From positions 1 through 64,000 of the IMG/VR virus record IMGVR_UViG_3300050120_000158: a DNA stretch of 64,000 bases; one strand, 5' to 3'. The stretch is from a virus. The notes under the pieces were generated by a model. That model had not been told where the DNA came from. It did not search any database and worked only from the letters and a program-made list of their open reading frames with translations. A program made the position numbers and the translations under genes. Numbering within the stretch: the stretch's first letter is position 1; each line of letters begins with the position of its first letter. Below are positions 6,740 to 14,383 of this stretch, in pieces.

Positions 6740-7065
6740 CACTTGACTCCCAGTAACTTGCCGAACGGCTCGAAATTGCCACGCAACATTTCGTCAGCGA
6801 CGTATCGCCCCGCAGCGCGCATAGCACTATTCTTGCGCCGCACTTCGCGATTGTTGCGCTCAAGGCCATCGACACTATCGAAGCCCATGTGTTTCGCCGC
6901 TACGTTGCGGAAGGCATCTTCGAAAGAGCTACCCATGGCCTCGGTCTTGCCGATCATGCCGTGAAAGCGTTTGGTCTCGGCGTGTTGCCACACCTTGCCG
7001 ATCCGGTTGCGTCCGCGATAGATCGAACGCCACGGATATCCGTCGTTCTTGAGAGTAAGGCGCAT
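6739..7065 (-). CDS. hypothetical basic protein
   Basis: A 108-residue protein rich in Arg/Lys and Gly (GRNRIGKVWQHAETKRFHG), with a helical C-terminal half. A predicted -10 (TATAAT on the minus strand near 7102-7107) lies about 40 bp upstream and a GGAG site before the ATG, so it heads the 7065-4461 run of coupled small genes. No family recognised. Confidence 0.7.
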   Translation of the reverse strand: MRLTLKNDGYPWRSIYRGRNRIGKVWQHAETKRFHGMIGKTEAMGSSFEDAFRNVAAKHMGFDSVDGLERNNREVRRKNSAMRAAGRYVADEMLRGNFEPFGKLLGVK

Positions 7066-7141
7066 TGCTCGTCTCCGTTACCCGCGTTGCATGCGGTAAC
7101 GAGATTATAACCGATGATCAGTTATGATTGGGGATTGATTA

Positions 7142-7582
7142 CTAGACTTGAACGCTGGTGCGCCGCTGTAATGGGAATAATCGAACCCCATTCACGTTGC
7201 GAATAGCAGCGCCGATGATTTCTTCAATCACCTCGGGATGCACAAAATCCCAATGAGGTATTTCAATCCGCAGATCGCACACGAACTGTTTGTATAAGAA
7301 CGCCCCGCGCTTGCCGCTTTTGAGCGTGTTGTAAACTTCCTCTTTGTGCCCGAACTCGACCGCGCTAATGCGTTTCTTGGAGGCACTATTCAATCGGTAA
7401 GTTATCCTAACGTCCTTACCGTATGGTATTACAACGCCGTCGCGGTTAGCCAGCCAGCGCACGTATTTGATCGCGCGGCTTTCGTTGTATTCTGTCGGTG
7501 TTTCACCGCTCTTGAGGCCGTTGGTTACCCGGTGCTTGACACGATAACCTTTGACCGCAATGTGGGTAACCCGGATATTCAT
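7142..7582 (-). CDS. hypothetical protein
   Basis: A 146-residue protein. The start at 7582 (MNIRVTHIAVKGYRVKHRV) overlaps the upstream TGA and is preferred to 7600. Mixed alpha/beta; a conserved-looking block is LRIEIPHWDFVHPEVIEEII. No family recognised. It ends shortly before the spacer that precedes the 7065 operon. Confidence 0.65.
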   Translation of the reverse strand: MNIRVTHIAVKGYRVKHRVTNGLKSGETPTEYNESRAIKYVRWLANRDGVVIPYGKDVRITYRLNSASKKRISAVEFGHKEEVYNTLKSGKRGAFLYKQFVCDLRIEIPHWDFVHPEVIEEIIGAAIRNVNGVRLFPLQRRTSVQV

Positions 7583-7743
7583 GAGGTTTTCAATTCCCAT
7601 TGTTCAACGCCATTGTTGGCATCGTGGCATGAAATGCGCGTGATATTTTCAAATCCTTTCATCGTGTCGAGCGCAACCTTGTGGCGGTTATATTCCTTCT
7701 TGTTATCCCAGTTGATAACGATGCTGTCTTGAAGTGTAGCCAT
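7579..7743 (-). CDS. small hypothetical protein (54 aa)
   Basis: A 54-residue protein (MATLQDSIVINWDNKKEYNR). AGGAG precedes the ATG at 7743 by seven bases and the TGA overlaps the next start, so the start is well fixed. Function unknown. Confidence 0.65.
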   Translation of the reverse strand: MATLQDSIVINWDNKKEYNRHKVALDTMKGFENITRISCHDANNGVEQWELKTS

Positions 7744-7779
7744 TGTAGCTCTCCTGTTGAAGTTACTTGGTGAATGGTT

Positions 7780-7850
7780 GGGGCGGATGGGGACTCGCCA
7801 TCCGCCCCGCTACGTGCCGATGATAGCATCACCACACCATCGGCACGTAG
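7780..7850. other. two consecutive strong hairpins downstream of the PC4-like gene
   Basis: Hairpin 1 has an 11-bp perfect stem (7780-7790 with 7798-7808) and 7-base loop. Hairpin 2 has a 13-bp perfect stem (7810-7822 with 7838-7850) and 15-base loop, ending four bases before the stop of the 7855 gene. Neither has a T-tract on the minus strand. A transcript-stabilising 3' structure or a termination site is likely. Confidence 0.7.
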
Positions 7851-7854
7851 TAGC

Positions 7855-8148
7855 TTACGCCGCCTTCTTGGCGGGAGTCTTGGTCGCGGGCTTGGCGGCA
7901 ATTTCCGGCATTGCCGAAGTCAGTCCGAACGCGATGGCGACACGGTTCGCGGCGTCCGTTCCGATGGCGAACGAAATGCCCTTGCCGGGGCACCAAGCTT
8001 CGTTTTCGTCCTGATAGACTTCCCGCAGATGGACGGACTTTTTGCCCTTCCACTCGGCGACGTATGCCCACTTGGGATTGCGGCCCTTCGGCTCAACGAC
8101 GACGATATCGGTCGGCTTGAAATCGCTGCGCGTCACGTATTCGGTCAT
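7855..8148 (-). CDS. PC4/p15-like single-stranded DNA-binding protein
   Basis: A 97-residue protein. Residues about 30-70 contain WKGKKSVHLREVYQDENEAW then CPGKGISF, the pattern of the PC4/YdbC fold (strand, (V/I)(H/D)LRE, acidic turn, PG(K/R)KGISL). The C-terminus is a Lys/Ala/Pro tail (ATKTPAKKAA). In this family the fold dimerises and binds ssDNA, acting in transcription or replication. Assignment is by pattern only. Two hairpins follow the stop. Confidence 0.6.
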   Translation of the reverse strand: MTEYVTRSDFKPTDIVVVEPKGRNPKWAYVAEWKGKKSVHLREVYQDENEAWCPGKGISFAIGTDAANRVAIAFGLTSAMPEIAAKPATKTPAKKAA

Positions 8149-8209
8149 TGTCTTGCTCCGTTGCTGCGTTGGCGTTATTGCCCGATGCAGTGGGATTATA
8201 AGAGCAGGG

Positions 8210-8488
8210 TTATTTCACCCCGGCAAACGAATAGACCTTTCCATGGTCGTCGGTAACAAGACGATCAGCGATGAATTCTCTATACGAGGTTTCGGTCTTG
8301 GTCAAACCGAGCCACTTCATGCTATGCACGTCGATCTTGTGCAGCATCTCCGGTAGTTCGGTAAGCGGAACGGACGGCCAGAGTTTAACAATCTGGTAGA
8401 ATTCATCGTACCGATGTTGTGCTACGCTGCGATAGCGCATGATAGAGGCGTGCGCTTCTTCGGTCAAATTCTGAGCATGCGATTTCAT
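8210..8488 (-). CDS. hypothetical protein
   Basis: A 92-residue, mostly helical protein. No family recognised. A predicted promoter with perfect TATAAT lies 35 bp upstream. It ends about 60 bp before the PC4-like start, so the two probably share a transcript. Confidence 0.65.
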   Translation of the reverse strand: MKSHAQNLTEEAHASIMRYRSVAQHRYDEFYQIVKLWPSVPLTELPEMLHKIDVHSMKWLGLTKTETSYREFIADRLVTDDHGKVYSFAGVK

Positions 8489-8522
8489 AACCCGTCCTCA
8501 AAGACGAAAAGCTGATTTTTAG

Positions 8523-8551
8523 ATTATAGCGAAAAATCTGCTATATGGAAA
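8523..8551 (-). promoter_or_regulatory. predicted promoter for the 8488 gene
   Basis: On the minus strand TTTCCA (8546-8551), a 17-bp spacer and TATAAT (8523-8528). The spacer contains a copy of the recurring 14-bp element (8532-8545, reverse orientation to most copies). Confidence 0.55.
8532..8545. repeat. intergenic 14-bp element (opposite orientation)
   Basis: AAAAATCTGCTATA, the reverse complement of TATAGCAGATTTTT, within the promoter spacer. Confidence 0.7.
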
Positions 8552-8581
8552 GCCCCGGCAACTTGTCTTGAAACGCAAAGA

Positions 8582-8600
8582 GCGGCCCAACGCGGGCCGC
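8582..8600 (-). terminator. hairpin after the 8624 gene
   Basis: A perfect 7-bp GC stem (8582-8588 with 8594-8600), 5-base loop, 23 bp past the stop. On the minus strand it is followed by CTCTTTGCG, only a weak T-run, so termination is likely but not certain. Confidence 0.5.
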
Positions 8601-8623
8601 CCTATACGTGGTGTAGTAGCTAC

Positions 8624-9106
8624 TTAGCCGTGCGCGGGGAGGAACTTGAGACCGTCCGCCGTGAACTGCAACATGCAATTCTCGGAAGCCGGGTCGCCCG
8701 ACACATGGGCAACGTAGCCCTTGCGGATCAGGTAGTTGAGAATGCCAGCGTCGGCGTTAGCCCGCTCAAACGCCTTGCCCGCGTACTTGGCACGCAGCGC
8801 CTTGCCGACCTTCTCGGTGCGCTCCGTAAGCACATAACTCGGGGCGGTCGCGAAGGCGGCAATGTCGAGTGCAGTGCGCGACTTGCGCTTGTTGAGGCCA
8901 GCCGATGGCCCGGCGTATTGCGACACAACCTCGTGGGTGTGGCGCTCGACCTTCGGCGCGCGCGGGGTCTTCGGCGCGACGATGATCTTCGGCGGGGCTT
9001 CCACCTTGGCGGCCTTGACCGGCGCGGCGGTGACGATCTTGGGAGCGACGGCTTTCGGCGCGGCTTTAATGGGGAGCGCCGCAGTAACGATTTTGCGAGT
9101 AGCCAT
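8624..9106 (-). CDS. K/P/A-tailed small protein, paralogue of the 2398 gene
   Basis: A 160-residue protein. The start at 9106 has AGGAGG upstream. An N-terminal Lys/Ala/Pro/Val tail of about 55 residues begins MATRKIVTAALPIKAAPKAV. The C-terminal domain has a winged-helix-like end (DAGILNYLIRKGYVAHVSGD) matching the 2398 gene. Strong ribosome site and own hairpin suggest high expression as a single unit. Nucleic-acid binding is inferred, not shown. Confidence 0.75.
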   Translation of the reverse strand: MATRKIVTAALPIKAAPKAVAPKIVTAAPVKAAKVEAPPKIIVAPKTPRAPKVERHTHEVVSQYAGPSAGLNKRKSRTALDIAAFATAPSYVLTERTEKVGKALRAKYAGKAFERANADAGILNYLIRKGYVAHVSGDPASENCMLQFTADGLKFLPAHG

Positions 9107-9167
9107 GATAACCTCCTGTTGCAATCCGCAGAATTGCGGGTCGTTGCAATTTGGACGTTATCTGGTT

Positions 9168-9181
9168 TGCAGGAACCCGCA
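9168..9181. repeat. palindromic repeat, variant
   Basis: TGCAGGAACCCGCA, the third copy of this variant, between the 8624 gene and the homing endonuclease at 9189. Non-coding. Confidence 0.85.
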
Positions 9182-9188
9182 AGCGGAT

Positions 9189-9611
9189 TTAACTGGACTT
9201 GGCCGCTTGCGTCTTGGACTTGTTATCCGCTTTGTTTTCGATACTAGTTCCGTACTTGAGATTAAACAACGCATTATTAATTCCGTTGTCCAAGTGGCGC
9301 GTCTCCATACCAGCAGGCAAAGGTCCGCAGAACGCGAGCATAACAACTCGATGAACGTACCACGTTTCGGTGACACCATTCTTAGAGAGGTCGAGACCGA
9401 GGTATTTCTTACCAATGAAATTTAACTTTCGCGCCCTAGCCTTTCGGACCATGGTGCTTCGGTTCGGAGAAGTGACGATCCTAGCAACTGCCCTGACGCG
9501 GCCAAGATTTGAAACTTCATAAATATCCTCGTAAGACGGCACAGGACGCCAAACTTCGATCCCTCGTCTGGATTTTACAAGCGCATCATAGTCTCTGACG
9601 GGCGTGGCCAT
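9189..9611 (-). CDS. NUMOD4/HNH homing endonuclease
   Basis: A 140-residue protein. Residues about 18-40 (GIEVWRPVPSYEDIYEVSNL then GRVRA) form a NUMOD4 DNA-recognition motif. Residues about 97-130 (VHRVVMLAFCGPLPAG, METRHLDNGINNALFNL) carry the H-N-type nuclease core with RHLD in place of the usual HhD. It probably acts as a free-standing homing nuclease that nicks or cuts a nearby allele and spreads by repair. No own terminator is seen. Confidence 0.8.
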   Translation of the reverse strand: MATPVRDYDALVKSRRGIEVWRPVPSYEDIYEVSNLGRVRAVARIVTSPNRSTMVRKARARKLNFIGKKYLGLDLSKNGVTETWYVHRVVMLAFCGPLPAGMETRHLDNGINNALFNLKYGTSIENKADNKSKTQAAKSS

Positions 9612-9623
9612 TTACCTAACTTC

Positions 9624-9824
9624 TTAGTGGAGCGTGGATAGGAACCCATTTAGGAGCTTCATGTAGTCCATGAGGGTTTTATAGGTTTTCATGAGGCGCT
9701 TAAATAGTTCGCCGCCGAAACGCTTGAGCGCATACGGCAGCAACAGCACCAAAATCTTTTGCGAGACTAGACAAAAGACGAGCGTTGCAGCGGTTCCAAG
9801 AGCGATGTTACGGAACCGCTGCAA
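9624..9824 (-). CDS. small membrane protein
   Basis: A 66-residue protein with one or two predicted membrane segments (IALGTAATLVFCLV and ILVLLLPYAL) followed by a basic amphipathic helix. The start is a TTG at 9822-9824, two bases after the upstream stop, without its own clear ribosome site, so translation is probably coupled. Function unknown. Confidence 0.55.
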   Translation of the reverse strand: MQRFRNIALGTAATLVFCLVSQKILVLLLPYALKRFGGELFKRLMKTYKTLMDYMKLLNGFLSTLH

Positions 9825-9826
9825 TG

Positions 9827-10378
9827 TTATTCTCGCATCCTGACGATGGGTTCGCCGCCCCGGTACGGTACTTGGGAAAGCCGCCTGATAAGCAGAGCCG
9901 CTTCGCTACCGGCTTCCTCAAGATCATCCTCGGTAGCTACCAATTCCGGCAGCGGCGTTGATCGGGGTCTGGACGGCGGCGGCGCGGGTTCAGGGGCTTT
10001 CGCAACTTGTGCATCCTCCGCTATCCGCCTTAGCTTGGCCGCTTCGTCGGAAGCACGCCTACCAAGGATACCAAGATCGCATATTGCCTCTGCGAGGATT
10101 TCCGGGGATGCCTTGGCATTGCTGAGAATGAGTGCAAGCGACATGAGCTTGATCGCCGCGTATGTCTGCGCTCCGATTGGATGGGCGGGCCACTCGACCC
10201 CCGCCTTCTCGCAGATGTAGTTGAACGCGATGTTCTCGGCGAGCGCCTTGAGCGTCGATCCGCCGTAAATTTCCGTGTCACGCCTGTACAGTGCGTTACC
10301 GCGTTCGATAACGTCCCTTGAGAATAGGCCGACGATACCGTCCTCGGACGCATCGCTTGGTGCGGGCTGGGCATTCAT
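9827..10378 (-). CDS. hypothetical protein
   Basis: A 183-residue protein, helical in residues 20-120 with a Pro-rich linker (PEPAPPPSRPRSTPLPE) and an acidic end. The start at 10378 has GGAG upstream. No family recognised. It precedes the small membrane protein with a two-base gap. Confidence 0.65.
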   Translation of the reverse strand: MNAQPAPSDASEDGIVGLFSRDVIERGNALYRRDTEIYGGSTLKALAENIAFNYICEKAGVEWPAHPIGAQTYAAIKLMSLALILSNAKASPEILAEAICDLGILGRRASDEAAKLRRIAEDAQVAKAPEPAPPPSRPRSTPLPELVATEDDLEEAGSEAALLIRRLSQVPYRGGEPIVRMRE

Positions 10379-10462
10379 TATGGTTAGCTCCGGTTTGACC
10401 GTGTTGAGGGAATTAAACCGATTAATGGTCAGTGGTGCAAGTAATCGTTACTCGTCTTCGGG

Positions 10463-10476
10463 TGCAGGTTCCTGCA
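10463..10476. repeat. palindromic repeat, perfect (TT form)
   Basis: TGCAGGTTCCTGCA. Non-coding, two bases after the stop of the 10479 gene. Confidence 0.95.
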
Positions 10477-10478
10477 AG

Positions 10479-10766
10479 CTAAGCAGCGCCGGGAACGGTA
10501 ACCTCGATATCATGACGGGCCGCCATAGCCGCCAGATCGGCAAACTCGGGCGGCAGATGGTAATCAGTCTCGAATGTCGCGATATCGACCATGAGCGCGA
10601 CCGGTACAATGGTTGTGCGCCCATCTTCCACGATTTGGCAGCAAACAAACGTCGCCGCCTCCCCGTTGTCCTTACGGGTAACGCTGATCAACGTGAGATT
10701 ATTAGCCGCCGCATGCAGCAAGATCGCATCAAGCATAGACTTGTCGAAGGCACCAATAGCGGGCAT
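10479..10766 (-). CDS. hypothetical protein
   Basis: A 95-residue alpha/beta protein (helix, LTLISVTRKDNGEAATFVCC strand pair, then helical). No family recognised. It follows a good predicted promoter (10792-10820) and is followed directly by a palindromic repeat, so it may be a monocistronic unit. Confidence 0.7.
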   Translation of the reverse strand: MPAIGAFDKSMLDAILLHAAANNLTLISVTRKDNGEAATFVCCQIVEDGRTTIVPVALMVDIATFETDYHLPPEFADLAAMAARHDIEVTVPGAA

Positions 10767-10791
10767 GCGCTATCCTTTCCGTAAGACCAAT

Positions 10792-10820
10792 AGTATAGCG
10801 GATTATTGTCTGCGCAACAA
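10792..10820 (-). promoter_or_regulatory. predicted promoter for the 10766 gene
   Basis: Minus strand TTGTTG (10815-10820), 17-bp spacer, TATACT (10792-10797). The recurring 14-bp element (10794-10807) overlaps the -10. The start codon is 26 bp downstream. Confidence 0.65.
10794..10807. repeat. intergenic 14-bp element
   Basis: TATAGCGGATTATT, overlapping the -10 of the promoter at 10792. Confidence 0.75.
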
Positions 10821-10824
10821 GCAG

Positions 10825-11235
10825 CTAGCGCGCGGTCTTTATCTTGCGCTTGCTCGGTCTTGCTGGCGCTTTGGGGGAGCGGCTTTTCTCAATAACGATA
10901 TTTCGCTTGGGTATTTTTGTGACGCGGAACCGCATAAACATTCCGCGAACCCTATTGATGATAGCCAAATCCAAACCAAGCATGGTCGGGATAAACTTAC
11001 TATGCACAAATGCGTGATCGAGCGCGTGAGGGAATAAACGAGATGCCTCCGGTATCGGTAGCGGTACCCCATCGATATCTATGATCAAATAGCACTCAAT
11101 AGCATAGCCGGTTGCTTTGAGCGTGTTGAATACATCGTCAGTATTCGCGACCGGCTCGACATAGGGGAGCGTCACGTCTAAGGCAATTCCGCTAGCCCAC
11201 GGGTGGCTCTTGACGGCCTCAATAAGAGAACTCAT
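10825..11235 (-). CDS. hypothetical protein with basic C-terminal tag
   Basis: A 136-residue protein. An alpha/beta body (YAIECYLIIDIDGVPLPIPE) ends in a strongly basic tail RSPKAPARPSKRKIKTAR, one of the shared terminal tags. Four-base overlap (ATGA) with the upstream 11232 gene. No family recognised. Confidence 0.65.
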   Translation of the reverse strand: MSSLIEAVKSHPWASGIALDVTLPYVEPVANTDDVFNTLKATGYAIECYLIIDIDGVPLPIPEASRLFPHALDHAFVHSKFIPTMLGLDLAIINRVRGMFMRFRVTKIPKRNIVIEKSRSPKAPARPSKRKIKTAR

Positions 11236-11663
11236 GTGTCGTTACGCTTTCCAAATACCATATCCCTAAATCGCTGAATTGTTTGCGGGCTTGGCCCCGG
11301 GAGGGCAACTACTGTGCCGGGAGGTAGGTTAAGATCGGACCTAACCGGTACCCCCATATGTATAGCGCCATTGTACGCATGGGGCGCTGGTGCGGTGTTT
11401 TCAGCCGCCTGTCGTAACCTCTCATATACATCGCGCGATACGACTTGCTCCGATGGTACTTCCCCGACAAGTCGGCTAGCCTGCCTAAAGGTATCGGCAG
11501 TAAGCGAGTTGCCTTCCGAGAAAAGCCTGCGTCGTTCTCTACGCGCTTTGTCCGCCTCTATAAATGCGTCAATGGCTACCTGTCCCGGCTTTGCAGGTTC
11601 CTGCACGGGTTCGATTGGTGGTACTGGTTTACTGAAACCAGCTATTCGGCGGGGCTTAAGCAT
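11232..11663 (-). CDS. hypothetical protein with N-terminal tag and palindrome-encoded linker
   Basis: A 143-residue protein. The N-terminus MLKPRRIAGFSKPVPP is followed by VQEPAKPG encoded by the palindrome at residues about 20-27, then a helical body (ADKARRERRRLFSEG) and a Pro-rich end. It is a clear example of the tag-plus-palindrome arrangement. Function unknown; coupled on both sides. Confidence 0.65.
   Translation of the reverse strand: MLKPRRIAGFSKPVPPIEPVQEPAKPGQVAIDAFIEADKARRERRRLFSEGNSLTADTFRQASRLVGEVPSEQVVSRDVYERLRQAAENTAPAPHAYNGAIHMGVPVRSDLNLPPGTVVALPGPSPQTIQRFRDMVFGKRNDT
11592..11605. repeat. palindromic repeat, perfect (TT form)
   Basis: TGCAGGTTCCTGCA. Encodes VQEPA at about residue 20 of the 11232 gene. 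Confidence 0.95.
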
Positions 11664-12219
11664 AGGCGTTGCTCACATAGATGCAGTTGTCCATGGGGAT
11701 AAAGTCGCCGCCGCTTTGGAACCGGCACTTGAACCGGCTTCTACGGGCGGCGGTAACAAGCGGGCCGCCAAGCAAGTCCTTGATAGGAAGCACCGGTTGC
11801 GGAGTGTTGATACTCGCTACAACGTCAACCATAAGCCGACCATCGCGAACGGTGTACCACCAAACCTCAGAATGATCGGTGTCGCTTATGTGCGCGCGGT
11901 TCGATTTCTTGATGATATAGGCAACAGCGGCACAGTTGGCTGGCAGCAACACCTTCTCTAATCGGGCGACGATAAAATCATCCTGTTCGTACTGAATGAT
12001 CTTGCCGTCGATGATCTTGTTAAGTTCCGGCAAGTATAGTTGCGCCATAAAGCCGCCGCTACGAATGGCCTTGAAGCACTGGCCACGATTGAATGCATAG
12101 GGATCAGTAATTGCATCCGTGTATTCGAAATGAAATGCTTCGACCGCTTTCGCTTCTGCTTCAAGCTTCTTGCGCTCGGTATGGGCTTTACTGAAAATGG
12201 TTACGCGCGGTGTTTTCAT
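11656..12219 (-). CDS. hypothetical protein
   Basis: A 187-residue protein. The start at 12219 (MKTPRVTIFSKAH) overlaps the upstream TGA; an in-frame ATG at 12237 is less likely. A charged helix is followed by a beta-rich region (NCAAVAYIIKKSNRAHISDT and EVWWYTVRDGRLMVDVV). No family recognised. Part of the 12386-10825 coupled unit. Confidence 0.65.
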   Translation of the reverse strand: MKTPRVTIFSKAHTERKKLEAEAKAVEAFHFEYTDAITDPYAFNRGQCFKAIRSGGFMAQLYLPELNKIIDGKIIQYEQDDFIVARLEKVLLPANCAAVAYIIKKSNRAHISDTDHSEVWWYTVRDGRLMVDVVASINTPQPVLPIKDLLGGPLVTAARRSRFKCRFQSGGDFIPMDNCIYVSNAYA

Positions 12220-12386
12220 GGTTCTTTTCTGTTCCAATCATCGCGTTTAGTTTCGGCTAGGTGAAGAAGGGCCGCTTCATCGACCTTCTCACCTAGCTTG
12301 GTTTGCCCGCTGTCATATCTGAATTCTTCGTAGACACCGAAACCTTTGGTGGAACGAAGAACGATGTACCTTTTATCGGTGGCCAT
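12216..12386 (-). CDS. small hypothetical protein (56 aa)
   Basis: A 56-residue protein. AGGAG upstream fixes the start at 12386 (MATDKRYIVLRSTKGFGVYE). A small beta domain followed by a helix. ATGA overlap with the next gene. Function unknown. Confidence 0.65.
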   Translation of the reverse strand: MATDKRYIVLRSTKGFGVYEEFRYDSGQTKLGEKVDEAALLHLAETKRDDWNRKEP

Positions 12387-12440
12387 TGTTGGCTCCTGTT
12401 CGTTGAGAGAGATCGTCACTCAACGCAACAGAACTAAGCG

Positions 12441-12701
12441 CTACACAAGCACCTGATGGCTCAACGCAGCGCGGTTACGCCACCACGTTGTTTTGCGATC
12501 CAGCTTGGCGCGTTGGGCCGGATCGGCGATAACATCGATGCCGACGATGGTGGCACCGGGAACGTCCGTCTTGAACTGGGCTTCCGCCTTGGCGATTGCG
12601 ATATCAGCATCGCCCGGGTTGGGAACAATAACCTGATACGCAACCACCCTGCTTTCATCCAGAACGGTAAACTCGACGGCGTAGGCGTGTTGATTGGCCA
12701 T
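12441..12701 (-). CDS. hypothetical protein
   Basis: An 86-residue alpha/beta protein (MANQHAYAVEFTVLDESRVV). GGAG precedes the ATG at 12701 and a predicted promoter sits 37 bp upstream, so it probably starts a transcript running left. No family recognised. Confidence 0.7.
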   Translation of the reverse strand: MANQHAYAVEFTVLDESRVVAYQVIVPNPGDADIAIAKAEAQFKTDVPGATIVGIDVIADPAQRAKLDRKTTWWRNRAALSHQVLV

Positions 12702-12737
12702 AGTGGCTCCAAGGTTAATTCGGGATTTGGAGCCGAT

Positions 12738-12765
12738 AGTATAGCAGATTTTTAGTCCCGCACAA
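12738..12765 (-). promoter_or_regulatory. predicted promoter for the 12701 gene
   Basis: Minus strand TTGTGC (12760-12765), 16-bp spacer, TATACT (12738-12743), overlapping the end of the 12752 gene and the recurring 14-bp element (12740-12753). Confidence 0.6.
12740..12753. repeat. intergenic 14-bp element
   Basis: TATAGCAGATTTTT, overlapping the -10 of the promoter at 12738. Confidence 0.75.
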
Positions 12766-13408
12766 CCCGATGGTTGATCGTACATTTGTTGGTCGATTTC
12801 ACGATTGTAATAATCAACTGGTCACCGAGTTCCGCAAATTTGCCGATACGTTCCGCCTCAACTTCGATCCTGCGGAATAGTACAGCAGTCTCGTCGGAAT
12901 TCGGGTATCGCTTTTGTGCATCCCGGTAACCGTACCTGAATAGCCCTGCCATAGCCTTAAGCTGTACGGGGCTGAAATAGTCATCGACGCTGAATTCATC
13001 ATCTGAAAATTCGCGCCTAATGAAATCCGAGATACCTGTACAGAACTTTTGGATTTCGCTTTCCCAGTCCTCTAGCGGCTTCTTGGAAATGCGCGGGTCG
13101 GCTATCGAAGGCCACTCTTTGCCTTGTCCGACCTGATTAACGAAGTCCACGAATTCAGCCTGAGTGTGCCCCGCCCAACCATGAACGTCATTCAAGCGGT
13201 GCCAGTAGCCGCCCTCGGCGCGAATGTACAGCATGCGACCGAACGCAATGAGTTCATCGGCGATAGAACCGCTATCTCCGCGTCCATGTTCAAGGATATC
13301 GTGCGGTACGACTAGGGCACCGAGAGGATCAGCGCCGGGTATCCATTTCGGACGCCAGCCGTTCCAGCCGCCTTCTTGGTGTTCGGCGTAGTCGAAAACG
13401 TAGCGCAT
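12752..13408 (-). CDS. hypothetical protein
   Basis: A 218-residue acidic alpha/beta protein rich in Trp and Tyr (WNGWRPKWIPGADPLG near the start). GGAG precedes ATG 13408. No family recognised. Its start is 26 bp downstream of an intergenic palindrome; its last bases overlap the next promoter. Confidence 0.7.
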   Translation of the reverse strand: MRYVFDYAEHQEGGWNGWRPKWIPGADPLGALVVPHDILEHGRGDSGSIADELIAFGRMLYIRAEGGYWHRLNDVHGWAGHTQAEFVDFVNQVGQGKEWPSIADPRISKKPLEDWESEIQKFCTGISDFIRREFSDDEFSVDDYFSPVQLKAMAGLFRYGYRDAQKRYPNSDETAVLFRRIEVEAERIGKFAELGDQLIITIVKSTNKCTINHRVVRD

Positions 13409-13434
13409 CGTAATCTCCGGGGTTTGCAGGAACC

Positions 13435-13448
13435 TGCACCGAGGTTCC
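13435..13448. repeat. palindromic repeat, perfect (AA form)
   Basis: TGCAGGAACCTGCA. Non-coding, in the leader of the 12752-13408 gene, 27 bp before its start. Confidence 0.95.
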
Positions 13449-13475
13449 CGCTATGTTGCACCCGGAAGAATACGG

Positions 13476-13886
13476 CTAGTTAACTCGGCTCGCAAGCGCC
13501 GTTGACTGGCCTTGCCGACGAACGGCCCGGCTTACCAACGTCTTGAATTGCTTGAGGCGGGATTTGGGGTCTTCGGAGAATAGCCTCGTGCTGGGCTGGT
13601 AGTACCAATTCTGTTCGCCGTTGATATGGCAGAACAAGATATGCCCGGTAATGAAGATATGCGTTCTCGGGCTGAAGTGGTAATCGGTCCAAGCTGGCCG
13701 GATCGACAGGTTCATGTCGCCTATCGTAACTGTGAGATTTTCGTAGAAAGGTAGATACTCCGCTTTGAATTTCTTCTTGTCCATAACGGTCCCCATCGGG
13801 AGCGCTTCGGCAAAGAGTGCTAACAGCGGTTCTGGCATCAAGTGTTGCGTTGTAACGTCTACTCCGGTCCTTGATATAATAGGCAT
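13476..13886 (-). CDS. hypothetical protein
   Basis: A 136-residue protein. GGGAA upstream of ATG 13886. Beta-rich middle (TVTIGDMNLSIRPAWTDYHF, HIFITGHILFCHINGE) and a basic end. A rival open frame over the same DNA (13480-13902) lacks coding character. No family recognised. Confidence 0.6.
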   Translation of the reverse strand: MPIISRTGVDVTTQHLMPEPLLALFAEALPMGTVMDKKKFKAEYLPFYENLTVTIGDMNLSIRPAWTDYHFSPRTHIFITGHILFCHINGEQNWYYQPSTRLFSEDPKSRLKQFKTLVSRAVRRQGQSTALASRVN

Positions 13887-13904
13887 CTTGTGTTCCCCAC
13901 AATC

Positions 13905-14357
13905 TTAATGTGTTTGGTCGTTGCTATTCTTGTTGAGTAGTTCATAAGAATACTCCCGCAAAACTTGGACCCCCGCCAAAACGATAACTTGGTTGAGCGT
14001 AGCTCCATACGCGCGAAACTGATCTTGCTTGTCGTTGCCGATCTTGGCCCCGTAGTCGATCACTTTGCCCGCTAGATCTGGGTCTTTAAAAAGCACCCTG
14101 CGATCCTCGGCTGTAATCGGTATTATCCTAAGCTCCCCGAACTGCATCGCCCAAGTAATAGCGCGTTGCAGGTTTTCGAGAGCGTCACCAAAAGGCACGT
14201 ATGCCTCGCCAAAAATTGTCTTGACATAGGGATCGAGCAACACGCCGATGGCGATGTGGTCGCTGATTTTCCAATCGTACACTTCCTTGAATACGATTTC
14301 AAGGTGTTCGTCGGCGTGTTTTCCTAAACTTTCGTCCGTATATATACGGTGCGGCAT
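13905..14357 (-). CDS. hypothetical protein
   Basis: A 150-residue protein, MPHRIYTDESLGKHADEHLE at the start, helix-rich later. ATG 14357 with AAGGA upstream is preferred to a TTG at 14393. No family recognised. It is preceded by the RarA-like gene. Confidence 0.65.
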   Translation of the reverse strand: MPHRIYTDESLGKHADEHLEIVFKEVYDWKISDHIAIGVLLDPYVKTIFGEAYVPFGDALENLQRAITWAMQFGELRIIPITAEDRRVLFKDPDLAGKVIDYGAKIGNDKQDQFRAYGATLNQVIVLAGVQVLREYSYELLNKNSNDQTH

Positions 14358-14383
14358 TTGTGATGCATCCTTTTTGTTGCCGA

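Noticed and set aside
13480-13902. A 140-codon frame on the minus strand overlapping 13476-13886
   Set aside because: Arg/Ser/Pro-rich shadow of the neighbouring frame; the 13476 frame has the better ribosome site and protein character.
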